From: Arcicella sp. | GTDB taxonomy: Bacteria > Bacteroidota > Bacteroidia > Cytophagales > Spirosomataceae | Direction of reading: 5' to 3' | NCBI GenBank assembly: GCA_025454855.1 | Contig: JALONS010000022.1 | Span: 1 to 46,956 of the forward strand | DNA length: 46,956 bases | Part shown: piece after piece, positions 1 to 9,598 of the stretch | How positions within the stretch are numbered: the first letter of the stretch is position 1 | Layout of the letters: the number at the start of each line of letters is the position of its first letter | Notes under the pieces: generated by a model | Databases searched by the model: none | The model's input: the letters and a program-made list of their open reading frames with translations, nothing else | Told to the model about the DNA's origin: nothing | Translations under genes and position numbers: made by a program

Positions 1-95
1 TTTAGCATTTTTAGATATGGATTAGACCACCTAATAAAAGCATTAACCTTTGATAATCACATAATTAAAGGTTACTTACAACTTTTGACACGTAC

Positions 96-1019
96 TTAGA
101 AAAAAAATACTCCTTTTTTATGAGCTGAACCCCCAATAAAAATATCATCCAGTCCATCATTATTTACATCCCCAACGGCAATACTTGCTCCCAATTCTGA
201 ATGCTTATGAGGAAGTGTATGTTGAATCAAGAAATCATTGTATTCATTTTCTTCCGACTGCCAGTTTAAACCGTATTGATTAGATACTTCCTCAAAAGTA
301 AAAACGGGCGTTGAGGGAATTTGTGAGGTAGGAGGGGAAGCATTGTGTTCAGAAATGGTTAAGACCTTATCGGTACTAATATTTTTAATAACTTGTTGAT
401 TACCAGAGCTCCAAATGATTTTTAAACTATCAATAATAGTGATGTTTCCCAGCCCAAAGTGAATAAAATCTTCCACGGTAGATTTATAACCTCTAATAGT
501 TTGGTGTTCCGCTATTTGAGCATTACCCCGATAAAAGATAGAAACTTTAGCTCCATAACCATTTTTGTTTAATTGTTCCCCCTGTAATTTTAACCGTAAA
601 AAATGGTTGTTGGTTTGGTCTTTTTTTGCTTTGTCCATCAAGGTATTTTTATACACAAAAGCCTCATCATCAATATTATTCATGACCAAATCTAAATCAC
701 CATCGTTATCAAAATCGGCATAAGCTGTTCCATTGGTATAAGAAGGTTCTTCCAATCCGAACGACTGGGCAACGTTTTCAAATTGAAGATTCCCCTTATT
801 TTTAAAGAGGAAATTAGGCTTTTTTACGCCCGTTAGTTTCGCAAAAGCCTCTTGCATCTTTTTGGCTCTTTCGGCAGGGTTTCCAAAAACCTCATCGTCG
901 CCACGATACACTATAAAATCTAAATCAGTGACATCTAAGCGATAACCGTTGGTAATCAATAAATCACGCAGTTTATCATTGTCAAAATATCTGAGCCTTG
1001 TATCAAATTCTTTATAACC
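96..1019 (-). pseudogene. Fragment of an ASPIC/UnbV-domain FG-GAP repeat protein, truncated at both ends
   Basis: The minus-strand frame is open from a TAG at 1020-1022 to a stop at about 96. It reads as the middle of a Bacteroidota FG-GAP/ASPIC protein: a repeat like DFDNDGDLDLVMNN, then an ASPIC/UnbV stretch (GYGAKVSIFYRG, RGYKSTVEDFIHFGLG), then the start of another FG-GAP repeat (GDVNNDGLDDIFIGG). Such proteins are usually several hundred to over 1000 residues with a signal peptide; this has about 308 codons and no start. The first in-frame starts are weak, and the frame already reads family sequence (DLLITNGYRLDV) upstream of them. The C-terminal end stops next to an 8-A run on the + strand. 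I read it as a decayed remnant. It shares a domain with the unbV gene at 23.6 kb but is a different subfamily. Confidence 0.7.
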
Positions 1020-1345
1020 CTAATATTTTTTGTAAAATCTCTCATATTCTGTATGGTTCAAAGAGGTTATTTTCTGAAAACAGCACTTGACTTTCATGGA
1101 GTAATAATTCAACGGAAGCGAAATACTTGTTGAGGTACTTATAGTTTTTGGAACAGCTTTGCTATTTAGGCTACTGATGATACGAATTGGGCTGATTTGA
1201 CGGCTGTTATCTTTAAGATATTTTACAAGTTTGGACGAAGGTTTGAATCTACAACTTGGAAGGGACGTGAACGTAAAGAATTTAATCTCTGAGCGAAAGT
1301 AAAAGTAAAGCAGATTTGCCAACTCTACGGGATGAGAATGCTGCA
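1020..1345. other. Stretch with no recognisable gene
   Basis: This sits upstream of the broken ASPIC gene. Open frames exist on both strands, but none resembles a family I know. The N-terminal part of the ASPIC protein is not here in any frame. It may be decayed insertion or gene debris. Confidence 0.4.
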
Positions 1346-1415
1346 AAATAAAATAAGGACAGGAGAAGCCCCCGCCCTTATCTGTTTAACCTCTAAACCT
1401 ATTTAACTATGAAAA
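1346..1415 (-). repeat. Leader-plus-terminator repeat, single copy
   Basis: Read on the minus strand, this begins TTTTCATAGTTAAATAGG, continues TTTAGAGG, and ends in a 13-bp hairpin (1353-1381, three G-U pairs on this strand, loop CTT) followed by a T-rich run. It is the same composite element found three times at 8.97-9.58 kb. The wobble pairs close only on the minus strand, so that is the likely RNA sense. It lies about 160 nt downstream of the minus-strand SDR gene and could be its terminator. Confidence 0.6.
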
Positions 1416-1575
1416 TTGATACAAATATATATTTTTTTATTATTAAGTATCTGTTAAATGCAAGGATTTTTACTGCATTATTTGATGAGTATCTCTTTTA
1501 AGTGATAAAAAATGAAAATTAATGTATGTACATATAAATTATTATGTTCGCATACTATTATTGTATCACTTAAAA

Positions 1576-2331
1576 TTAAGAATCTCTACGAAGTACCGTT
1601 GCTGAGGCTTGAGCTACTGGGAACAAAACCATGTCTGCTACTACTACATGAGGAGGTCTGGTTACAGCAAAAGCAATCGTTTCAGCGACATCTTGGGCAG
1701 TGAGAGGGACAAAACCTTTGTAAACGGCTTCGGCTCTTTTATCGTCTCCTTTAAAACGGACTAATGAAAATTCTGTCTCAACGGCTCCCGGGGCTACATT
1801 GGTTACTTTAATCCCATACGGGTTTAAGTCTAACCTCATTCCTTCAGAAATGGCTTCCACAGCGGCTTTAGAAGCACAGTAAACATTTCCGTTTGGATAA
1901 GTTCCCTTTCCTGCAATGGAACTGATATTAACAATGTGTCCTTTTTGGCGAGCAATCATCCAAGGCATTATTACTTTTGAAACGTACAAAAGACCCTTTA
2001 CGTTTCCGTCCATCATGGCATCCCAATCGTCCGTGTTTCCATCTTGAATGGGGCTGAGTCCGTGGGCATTCCCTGCATTGTTGATTAATATGTCAATGGC
2101 TCTCAATTCTTCTGGAAGGGTAGAGAGTGCTTTTTCTACTTCTTGACGATTTCGCACGTCGAAGATTAAAATATTAACTTTTACTTTTTCCGAAAGGATT
2201 TGTTGGATTTCATAGAGACGTTCCAAACGTCTGCCGCATAAAATAAGATTTATACCTAAATCGGCGAAGGCTTCGGCAGTCGCTTTCCCAATTCCAGACG
2301 TAGCACCAGTTATGAGAGCAAGTTTTGACAT
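1576..2331 (-). CDS. Short-chain dehydrogenase/reductase (YdfG-like)
   Basis: Classical SDR of 251 residues, probably an NADP(H)-dependent oxidoreductase acting on hydroxy acids or small carbonyl compounds. Visible motifs are the Rossmann glycine motif TGATSGIG (residues 8-15), NNAG (84-87), catalytic Ser around 137-138, and YxxxK (Tyr151, Lys155). Length and motif spacing are normal. The ending APGAVETEFS...FKGDD is typical of the serine 3-dehydrogenase/YdfG group, but the substrate cannot be fixed from sequence. The gene stands alone, 129 nt downstream of the NIPSNAP gene on the same strand. Confidence 0.88.
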   Translation of the reverse strand: MSKLALITGATSGIGKATAEAFADLGINLILCGRRLERLYEIQQILSEKVKVNILIFDVRNRQEVEKALSTLPEELRAIDILINNAGNAHGLSPIQDGNTDDWDAMMDGNVKGLLYVSKVIMPWMIARQKGHIVNISSIAGKGTYPNGNVYCASKAAVEAISEGMRLDLNPYGIKVTNVAPGAVETEFSLVRFKGDDKRAEAVYKGFVPLTAQDVAETIAFAVTRPPHVVVADMVLFPVAQASATVLRRDS

Positions 2332-2460
2332 GATTTTACGGTAAAGGGTGAACGGTAAAGGGTGAACTGAACGGGTTTAATGGTAACAAAGAAGGAAGAT
2401 AGTTGAAGTTACTTTTCTCAAATTCGTTTACCGTGAACCGTTTACCCTAATCCATAGAAT

Positions 2461-3216
2461 TTATTTGATAGGTGAAAAATCAGTAGGCATCATGTATTCA
2501 GACTTTACAAAAACAGTTAGCGAGCCACCCGCTTTTTCTTCTGAGGCTTTTCTGACGGCTTGCCATTCGGCACTTCCCCCAAATGCTTTGAAAGATGCTA
2601 ATCCTGCTTCTTTTGTTTTATGAGTCAAAAAATAAATGAGCATATCATCTGAACCTTGTTCTTTGTCAGTAGGAGTCCAGTAGATGATGTTGGTCATCCC
2701 GTAGTTTTCAAATAATTTAACGGTATGGTCTCTAAAACGTGACAAAAGATTAGGCAAATGGTCAGTTGTGGCTTTATAAGTACGTAGTTCAAACACTCTA
2801 TCACCTACTGACTTCAAATTATTAGGTGAAAAATCGGTCGTTTTCAAGAAAACACTTTCAACTTTTGCTACCAGCGTTCCTTCTTTCTCTGATTCAGCTT
2901 TTACTTTCTTCCACTCTTTATCATCAAAAAAATCTTTCCATGATTTTTCTCTTGCTTCACGAGACGGATACGACATCAAATACACCAATTTATTGTCTTT
3001 GTTATCCAAAGGAATCCAGAAACCCTCTGCTCGCATATTGTGCTTATAGAAAAGTTTTAGGGAATGCTGTCTGAAGCGATTTAATAAATTCTCCATTTTT
3101 CCTTCGGGTACATAATAGGTACGTAGCTCATACAAACGTGAATTAGCGTCTGATTGTGCTTTCAATGCTACGTTGGCAAGTAGTAAAATGAACGAAAATA
3201 ACAATAGCTTTTTCAT
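2461..3216 (-). CDS. Secreted protein with two NIPSNAP domains
   Basis: 251 residues. An N-terminal signal peptide (MKKLLLFSFILLLANVALKAQ) is followed by two tandem NIPSNAP (ferredoxin-like alpha/beta barrel) domains. Each begins with the hallmark YELRTY or FELRTY, at about residues 28 and 142, and continues with the conserved L..RFR.H..KLF pattern and a Trp-x-Pro segment (FWIPLD, YWTPTD). NIPSNAP proteins have no settled biochemical role; Bacteroidota often carry secreted two-domain forms like this one. The start is fixed by the signal peptide. It lies 31 nt downstream of the PD40/OmpA gene on the same strand, so the two may be co-transcribed. Confidence 0.85.
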   Translation of the reverse strand: MKKLLLFSFILLLANVALKAQSDANSRLYELRTYYVPEGKMENLLNRFRQHSLKLFYKHNMRAEGFWIPLDNKDNKLVYLMSYPSREAREKSWKDFFDDKEWKKVKAESEKEGTLVAKVESVFLKTTDFSPNNLKSVGDRVFELRTYKATTDHLPNLLSRFRDHTVKLFENYGMTNIIYWTPTDKEQGSDDMLIYFLTHKTKEAGLASFKAFGGSAEWQAVRKASEEKAGGSLTVFVKSEYMMPTDFSPIK

Positions 3217-3247
3217 AAATATAGTTTTGATGATTGTTTGATTAAAA

Positions 3248-6200
3248 TTATTGAATACCGATAATTTCTACCCTACGATTCTTCTTTTTATTGTCTTCGG
3301 TATCGTTAGGAGCTACTGGTTTTGTACCTCCGTAGCCTTTATAGAATAGTCGGTCTTCATTAATACCTTTACTCACTAAATAATTCAAGATAACTTTAGC
3401 TCTATTTTCTGAAAGGGCTAAATTCAATCTTTGGTCGCCAATATTATCAGTATGTCCGCCAATTTCTATCTTTGTTTGGGGGTTAGCTTTCATCATTGAT
3501 ACTACTTTATCCAATTCAGGATACGATTCTTTTTGCATAATAAAACTACTTTGCTCAAAGTAAACGTTGTTCAGCGTAATGGCTTTTCCTTTTTCAATTT
3601 TCTCAAAACTCTTACTGGTCGGCAATTTTTCTTTCGGATTAGCCGTGCTTGCCGTTAAAGTTGTTGGCTTGGCTACTACGGGTTCTTTGGTACGTATAAG
3701 CGAAATATCCCTTTTTCGGTCTGAATTAGGGTCTATTCTGTTAATGTATTTAGCGTAGCCCTGAGCGTCTATTTCAAGTCGATAACTGGCAACGGGACTT
3801 AGTTCAGAAGAATATTCTTCCCCATTTTTTGAAACCACCAATTCTTGATTTGAATTAATATCAATCAACTTAATCGTACACTTTTCGACGGTTTTACGTG
3901 TTTGTGAGTCTTTGATAGTAAACGTAAATTTACTGTCATCTTTAGTAAGCCAAGAGGCAATCATGGCTTTTTCACCTTTCATACTACTATCGGGCGTTAA
4001 TTTACCTTCGTAGGGCTTATAACCCGCCGCCATGATTTCGATAAGATAATTCGTCTTTTCGGTTAGTACTACTGCCATTTGTTCACGTAGGGCATCCGTT
4101 TTTCCCGAAGCCACCACTTCGCCACTGGCATCGTGTACAGTAAAGTTTGCAGAGATTTTATTCTTTTTACGAGCATCAATGGCGTATAAAAATAAATTAT
4201 ACTTCCTCAATGAACGCATTTTTATATCTTTATTTACATCATTAATACTTGCTGTGAATCTACTCTCATAATCATCATAACCTGCCAATTTAGCTTTAAT
4301 CAAGTATTCATGCCCTGGTTTTAAATCTGCACTGCATTCACCATTAGGCAAGGTAATCATGGCGGCAACAGGTTTGTTGTTCATGGCATCAATGAGGCTG
4401 TAAAATACTTCTCTGATGGGTTTATTGGTGTTAGCATCGTATGCTTTCAAACTGAGTACCGAGAAATTTCTCGACATCGTTACGGTGTGCTTTTGGGGTT
4501 TCCCTAACGTTTTGTAGCTCACCTTTTCATTTTTCACGTAGTAACCTTTCACGAAAGTTTCTAAATTGAAGTTATCTTCTTCGTAAAGGTCTAATTTGAA
4601 CTCGGGTGTGTTTTCAGAAGTTTTGCCCTGTAACATCTGTGAGGTCTTAGCGGGTGTAATCTTGAATACAGCGTCTAAAACTTTTCCACTCGTAGAATCA
4701 ACTGCCGTGAAAATCAAGGCTGATGCCTGTGGTTTAGGCGTAAGTACACAGATTAATTCGTTTTTAGCTAATTTCGATACTTCTTGTTCAAACTTCTCGT
4801 AACCTTCTGCCTCAATGCTTACTCGGTATTTATTTTCGGGCAATAAACTAACGGTAGCATTGCCTGCGGGTAATTTTACTATATCAACTTTATTGGTTTT
4901 TGTGGTTAAATCGGTAATGCTCAGGTCTTCGATTTTTACAGTTTCGTTAGTTACCTTATTTACTGCTTTAATATCCACCACAAAAAGGGCTTTTTCTAAC
5001 CGAATTTCAAAGGCATATTTTTTATCAATGCTGAAATCCGCCATATTGAAAGTACTCTGCTTAGGTTTATAACCTTCAGCGGAGGTTTCTACGGTAAATA
5101 TTTCCCTTTCTGCCACTTTCACATTCCCGTCCGACTCATCTTTAAAAGAAAACGTTTTTTGTTCTTTTTCTAACTTTACACTAAAGGTAGCTTTCACGGG
5201 TTTGCTCGTGTTACCGTCCATTACCATAAAATTGACAGGCAAACGTTTCTTTCTCAACAGCGTAAAATTGATGGCATCTCCAGCAGGAGCTTTATCAATT
5301 TTTTCTTTTATTTCAATATAATCTTCCGCCTTGATAGCTATTTCGTAAAATCCAGAGCGTTTTATATTAGCCGAAAAATCGTTGGTTTTATTTTTAGTAC
5401 CTTGTTTTACTTCGGCGGTTTTTAAATCGGTAATTTTAATGGATGCTTCCTTGATAGGCTTTTGCGTTTCAGCATCAAGTACTTTTATCAGTAAGGGGTA
5501 TCGGTCAGTTACTAATTTCACTCTATACTCATCTCTTTCACCGAGTTTTATATTATTAATTTCTAATAATGTTCTTGCCGTAGCAAACCCTTCCGAAGTC
5601 ACTTCAACTTTCAAATTATCATTTTGAATCAGGCTTACAGGAAAGTACTCTTTGGCTTTAATATTAACTCCTTTGTAAACTTTTCCCGTTTTTTCCGAAG
5701 TAATAGTGAAAGTAGCATCAATTGGCTCGTCCTTCTCTAAGTCATAAGCGATAAGATTAGCAGTATATACTTTCTTAGGAATTAATTTGACAATTAATTC
5801 TTTCAGATTATCGGTTTTGGTGATGGTCTGCTCGTTATCCTCACAAAACTCAGAAGAGATAACAATTTTATATTGGTTGCCCGTAAGCAAGTTAGTGCCG
5901 CATTCGCCCGTCTCTGGATTAACCTTCACTTGGGCTACCTGATTGGTAGCAACTTCCGTGATGGTTACTTTGGTATCTTTCAACAGTTCATTAGTGCCTC
6001 CGTCGAAGGCTTTTACCACAAAATTGGAAGAAATGGGGTCTAATTTAATGATGCTTACGGCTAACAATTCGCTCTTGTCGTCCACTCTCAGTGAAAGACT
6101 GGAGTTTTTGTAGCCTTTCATGGATGCTTCTATCGAATAGTCTTCCTTCAAACGAAAACTACCTTGATTTTGGAGTGTTTGAGGATTGTACTGTAAAGCA

Positions 6201-7588
6201 ATGGATTGTCCAGAAGTAACCTCTTTGGCTTCAAAATTGGCTGGTAATGTAAGATTAGTTTGGGCATCAATTGCCAAGAAGCTCAATTTGTACATTTCGC
6301 TACTTTTGGATTGTCCACCCAGAGGAATCAGTCTGAAATCTTGTTCAAAGACTTCACAATCAGAATTTTCTGATAAATCTACCACTACTTTTTTACGGTA
6401 AAAGCCAGCCTCACTGATTTCAAAAAGATATTTGCCTTTGGGTTTCAGTACGGCCGAATAGCGTCCATCTAAACTATTGGACGTGAATTCGGCAATAATA
6501 TTATTGGGAGTATTCAGTTCAGAAACCATTACTTTAGCGGCTAAAGCCACATTAGAACTGGAGTCTGTCACGTATCCTTGTACCGTTGCAGCGGCATCAA
6601 TCGGAATATTTGCCGTAAAAATATCACCATCTTGTACGTAATACATCACATCTCCGCAAGCGGGTACTGCCACAAACTGGTCTGCTCCAGAGGTGTTCAA
6701 AAAATCTAAAGCAACGGCTTCCGTCCAATTACCATTGGGTTGAAGCTCGCATTTATAAATATCAAAATTACCCTGTCCGTCTTTTCGGATGGATGAAAAC
6801 ATGAGTGTTTTGCCATCGGGCATGATTCTCGGAGCTTTTTCACAAATCACATTGACAGGACTCGGTAGCTCAACGGGTGTTTGCCATTTGCCATCGTTGC
6901 CACGTTCTGCCCTCATGATTCGGTAGCAACGTTGTTGAGCATCTTTTTTATCTCCTAAAATAAATTTAGCTCGAGCGAAGTATAAATACTTACCATCGGC
7001 GGATAAAGAGGGGTAGCCTTCGTAATCAACGGTATTGACTGGACTTCCCAAGTTCATGGGAGCAGACCAACCGCCCTTTTCACGGATTGAGTAGTAAATG
7101 TCTTCGTGTCCGTCGGAGTCTTTTCCGTTGGCAGAGAAAAACAGTAAATTTCCATCGTAACTTACGCAAGGACCTCCCAACGGAGCTTTTTCAAAAAAAG
7201 TAGTAGTAATTTTAGGAATGGCAGTAGGAACAGACCATACCTTTCCATTCATGTGTGATTCAAATAATTTCCAATCTCCCTGACGGTCTGATTCAAAAAT
7301 TAAAGTTTTGCCATCGGCACTTACTGATGGAGCATATTCCGTAAATTTAGCGGTATTGATGGGGGCAGGCATTGCTTTCTCATTTTGTGAGAAAACCACG
7401 TTTGTACCAAAATAGAGAATGATAATAATTGGTAATATGCAACGATTGTAATGAGCTAAACTCATTTTGGGAAGACTAAAAACAAGATTTTCTTCAATCA
7501 ATTTTTTAAAACTGGTTGTCAATGTCTGAAAGCCAATTGCAAAGTTTTTGTAAAAAGATATATTTATGTTAGTGGTACTGTTTTTCAT
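3248..7588 (-). CDS. Large PD40 / carboxypeptidase-regulatory-like repeat / OmpA outer-membrane protein
   Basis: 1446 residues. An N-terminal beta-propeller-like region with PD40 (TolB-type) repeats such as APSVSADGKTLIFESDRQGD spans about residues 80-330. About ten beta-sandwich repeats follow, of the form DAxTxKPI...AxF.V with a GY.....  signature, resembling carboxypeptidase regulatory-like domains. The C-terminal ~110 residues are an OmpA-like peptidoglycan-binding domain (IEIGGHTDNIGD, NRRVEIIG). It probably anchors the outer membrane to the cell wall while exposing a repetitive periplasmic scaffold; similar proteins occur in gliding and type IX secretion contexts, but I see no such genes here. 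A Met at codon 42 (7465) begins a clear signal peptide ending VVFSQ, so translation may really start at 7465. Confidence 0.85.
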   Translation of the reverse strand: MKNSTTNINISFYKNFAIGFQTLTTSFKKLIEENLVFSLPKMSLAHYNRCILPIIIILYFGTNVVFSQNEKAMPAPINTAKFTEYAPSVSADGKTLIFESDRQGDWKLFESHMNGKVWSVPTAIPKITTTFFEKAPLGGPCVSYDGNLLFFSANGKDSDGHEDIYYSIREKGGWSAPMNLGSPVNTVDYEGYPSLSADGKYLYFARAKFILGDKKDAQQRCYRIMRAERGNDGKWQTPVELPSPVNVICEKAPRIMPDGKTLMFSSIRKDGQGNFDIYKCELQPNGNWTEAVALDFLNTSGADQFVAVPACGDVMYYVQDGDIFTANIPIDAAATVQGYVTDSSSNVALAAKVMVSELNTPNNIIAEFTSNSLDGRYSAVLKPKGKYLFEISEAGFYRKKVVVDLSENSDCEVFEQDFRLIPLGGQSKSSEMYKLSFLAIDAQTNLTLPANFEAKEVTSGQSIALQYNPQTLQNQGSFRLKEDYSIEASMKGYKNSSLSLRVDDKSELLAVSIIKLDPISSNFVVKAFDGGTNELLKDTKVTITEVATNQVAQVKVNPETGECGTNLLTGNQYKIVISSEFCEDNEQTITKTDNLKELIVKLIPKKVYTANLIAYDLEKDEPIDATFTITSEKTGKVYKGVNIKAKEYFPVSLIQNDNLKVEVTSEGFATARTLLEINNIKLGERDEYRVKLVTDRYPLLIKVLDAETQKPIKEASIKITDLKTAEVKQGTKNKTNDFSANIKRSGFYEIAIKAEDYIEIKEKIDKAPAGDAINFTLLRKKRLPVNFMVMDGNTSKPVKATFSVKLEKEQKTFSFKDESDGNVKVAEREIFTVETSAEGYKPKQSTFNMADFSIDKKYAFEIRLEKALFVVDIKAVNKVTNETVKIEDLSITDLTTKTNKVDIVKLPAGNATVSLLPENKYRVSIEAEGYEKFEQEVSKLAKNELICVLTPKPQASALIFTAVDSTSGKVLDAVFKITPAKTSQMLQGKTSENTPEFKLDLYEEDNFNLETFVKGYYVKNEKVSYKTLGKPQKHTVTMSRNFSVLSLKAYDANTNKPIREVFYSLIDAMNNKPVAAMITLPNGECSADLKPGHEYLIKAKLAGYDDYESRFTASINDVNKDIKMRSLRKYNLFLYAIDARKKNKISANFTVHDASGEVVASGKTDALREQMAVVLTEKTNYLIEIMAAGYKPYEGKLTPDSSMKGEKAMIASWLTKDDSKFTFTIKDSQTRKTVEKCTIKLIDINSNQELVVSKNGEEYSSELSPVASYRLEIDAQGYAKYINRIDPNSDRKRDISLIRTKEPVVAKPTTLTASTANPKEKLPTSKSFEKIEKGKAITLNNVYFEQSSFIMQKESYPELDKVVSMMKANPQTKIEIGGHTDNIGDQRLNLALSENRAKVILNYLVSKGINEDRLFYKGYGGTKPVAPNDTEDNKKKNRRVEIIGIQ

Positions 7589-7870
7589 GGGCTAATTATA
7601 AAATACAAAATTACTCATTTTTAATGATTCATCCATCTAAATTTTTATCCATTTAATTTATTTACAGATAGTAGTTAAGATATTGAAATTCAGTTGCTTG
7701 TGTGTTTTTATTTGCAGAGTGTCATGTCTTCATTTGTAGAAAGAGTTCATTCATGTAATTGAAGACAAAACTGAAGTAAACATTTTCTTGATTATTTTGC
7801 GTTTTCAAGAGTGAAATTCTGAAACGCAAAAGTAAATAAAGTATCACTTTTAAATCAATTTTCAAACTAA

Positions 7871-8431
7871 ATGAAATATCTTATCGTAGGTTTAGGAAAC
7901 ATCGGTCCTGAATATTTATTGACACGGCATAATGTAGGTTTTATGGTGCTTGACAGAATGGCGGGTAGTTTTGAGACTAAATTTTCGGTGGAACGTCTCG
8001 CTTATTACGCAGAAATCAAGCATAAGGGTAAACAAATTCATTTTATAAAGCCCACAACCTACATGAACCTGAGTGGTAAGGCGGTTAATTATTGGATGCA
8101 GACATTAAAAATAGAGAAAGACAATATTTTGGTGATTACAGATGATATTGCTTTGCCCTACGGAAAATTACGAATGAAAGGAAAAGGCTCGCACGGAGGG
8201 CATAATGGATTGAGAAATATCCAAGAAGTTTTGAATACGCCTGAATACCCAAGATTAAGATTTGGTGTAGGAGATGACTTCGGCAAGGGGAGGCAAGCAG
8301 AGTATGTTTTGGGTAATTTTGCAGGGGAACAATTAGAGCAATTACCACCGTATCTCGACCGTGCCTCAGACATGGTTCTGAGCTTCTGTTTGCAGGGCTT
8401 AGATAAGACTATGAACGCTTTTAATCAGTAA
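7871..8431 (+). CDS. pth: Peptidyl-tRNA hydrolase
   Basis: 186 residues, the normal length for bacterial Pth, which releases tRNA from peptidyl-tRNA that has dropped off the ribosome. Motifs seen: GLGNIGPEYLLTRHNVGF with catalytic His20, KPTTYMNLSG (Asn66), the acidic pair Asp91-Asp92, and GSHGGHNGLRNI with Asn112. The spacing matches the family throughout. It is an orphan on the + strand between the OmpA-type gene (divergent) and the repeat array. Confidence 0.97.
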   Translation: MKYLIVGLGNIGPEYLLTRHNVGFMVLDRMAGSFETKFSVERLAYYAEIKHKGKQIHFIKPTTYMNLSGKAVNYWMQTLKIEKDNILVITDDIALPYGKLRMKGKGSHGGHNGLRNIQEVLNTPEYPRLRFGVGDDFGKGRQAEYVLGNFAGEQLEQLPPYLDRASDMVLSFCLQGLDKTMNAFNQ

Positions 8432-8466
8432 TTGTACTATTTTAATATTTTGGCTATTGTATAAAA

Positions 8467-8504
8467 AAGGTACAAAAAAAATTTTTGCAAACCTTTAGTA
8501 CCTT
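8467..8504. terminator. Inverted repeat downstream of pth
   Basis: A 7-bp inverted repeat (AAGGTAC / GTACCTT) with a 24-nt A/T-rich loop lies 36 nt after the pth stop. It lacks a clean T-run, so it is only a weak terminator candidate. Confidence 0.3.
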
Positions 8505-9012
8505 CTACAAAAGAAAATTTGGTTATTTACCCCCATAATTAGAAGAATCAACATATTTAATGCTGATTATTAGGTATTTACAATTGTTTGGTTTCAGACA
8601 TTTGCAAGAAAAATTTGGAAAGTCGAAAAATATTGCAGAACTTTGCATCGTTAAAGTAGTAAAAAAATAGTTAGATAATTCTAAGAAAGATTTTTAAAAA
8701 TATTTTCAAAATAGTGTGACTTACGAAATACTTTAACGTTTAAAAGATATAACAGACAAACAGAAAAAAGTGGAACTTTTTGGATAGACGAAATGTTAAT
8801 CTGTTGTAGAAAATTACAAGTTGTGCGGAGTGAAAAATGTAGAAGTTGATAACATTAAATTTAGAGATTTTTCATAGTTAAGCAAGCGTTGCCCGACAAA
8901 TGTTGCCCAATAGCTTTAGAGATAAGACAGCGAAGAAAGGGTAAATGAAATTGATAACATTAGTTTTAGAGATTTTTCATAGTTAAATAGGTTTAGAGGT
9001 AAGACGGGAAAG

Positions 9013-9041
9013 GGCGTTTCCTTTGGAGACGCCACTTTTTT
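9013..9041 (+). terminator. Intrinsic terminator ending array module 1
   Basis: GGCGTTTCC-TTT-GGAGACGCC forms a 9-bp stem including one U-G pair that closes only in + strand RNA, followed by a six-T run. Confidence 0.7.
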
Positions 9042-9338
9042 AAAAGTAATCAATTCGAGGATAGAGTTATAGACGTTGTGGTATTTGATTATTTATTTTA
9101 AATAGATTAGTGCAGTTATTTTTCATAGTTAAGCAAACGTTGCCCGATAGCTTTACAGGTAAGACGGGAAAGCATTAATTGGGCGCTTTAGATAGATTAG
9201 TGCAGTTATTTTTCATAGTTAAGCAAACGTTGCCCGATAGCTTTACAGGTAAGACGGAAAAGCATTAATTGGGCGTTTTAGATAGATTAGTGCAGTTATT
9301 TTTCATAGTTAAATAGGTTTAGAGGTAAGACGGGAAAG

Positions 9339-9366
9339 GGCGTTTCCTTTGGAGACGCCACTTTTT
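9339..9366 (+). terminator. Intrinsic terminator ending array module 2
   Basis: Same stem and loop as module 1, followed by CTTTTT about one base after the stem. Confidence 0.7.
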
Positions 9367-9551
9367 GAAAACCAATCATTTCAAGGTTGAGGTTATGGAT
9401 GATGAAATATTTGATTGGTTGTTAAATTTGAAATTTTCATAGTTAAGCAAGCGTTGCCCGATAGCTTTAGAGGTAAGACAGAAAGGGAGAAATTGGGTAC
9501 TTTAGAGATAAATTTTTCATAGTTAAATAGGTTTAGAGGTAAGACGGGAAA

Positions 9552-9579
9552 GGGCATCGCTTTTAGTGATGTCCTTTTT
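9552..9579 (+). terminator. Intrinsic terminator ending array module 3
   Basis: The stem GGGCATCGC / GTGATGTCC (9 bp, two U-G pairs, closed on the + strand) with loop TTTTA is followed by TTTTT. The stem sequence differs from modules 1 and 2 but pairing is kept, which supports a + strand RNA. Confidence 0.7.
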
Positions 9580-9598
9580 ACTTTGGTTTGATTTCTAT

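Larger units (their letters stand above)
8869..9579 (+). repeat. Three-module array of a leader-plus-terminator repeat
   Basis: The core TTTTCATAGTTAA occurs seven times, at 8869, 8974, 9120, 9210, 9300, 9434 and 9514. Type B copies continue GCAARCGTTGCCCGA, then a GCTTTA-AGRTAAGAC segment. Type A copies continue ATAGGTTTAGAGGTAAGACG and then enter a hairpin with a T-run. The order is B-A, B-B-A, B-A, so each module ends in a terminator. Copies at 9120, 9210 and 9300 are exactly 90 bp apart. The short sequence in front of each core is alike within a module and differs between modules. The region contains no credible protein gene. Confidence 0.85.

Noticed and set aside
1165-1290. Transposase remnant on the + strand (open stretch reading KFGRRFESTTWKGRERKEF)
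   Set aside because: Only about 38 codons, no catalytic residues and no inverted ends; I cannot assign it to any insertion-sequence family.
8974-9526. Micro-genes on the minus strand starting at the repeated TTAACTATGAAAA (for example MKNNCTNLSKTPN)
   Set aside because: Most stop within 4-19 codons, two are identical only because the DNA is duplicated, and the wobble pairs of the hairpins point to the + strand as RNA sense.
8869-9579. CRISPR array
   Set aside because: Repeats are irregularly spaced (78-145 bp), of two types, with terminators inside and no cas genes nearby.
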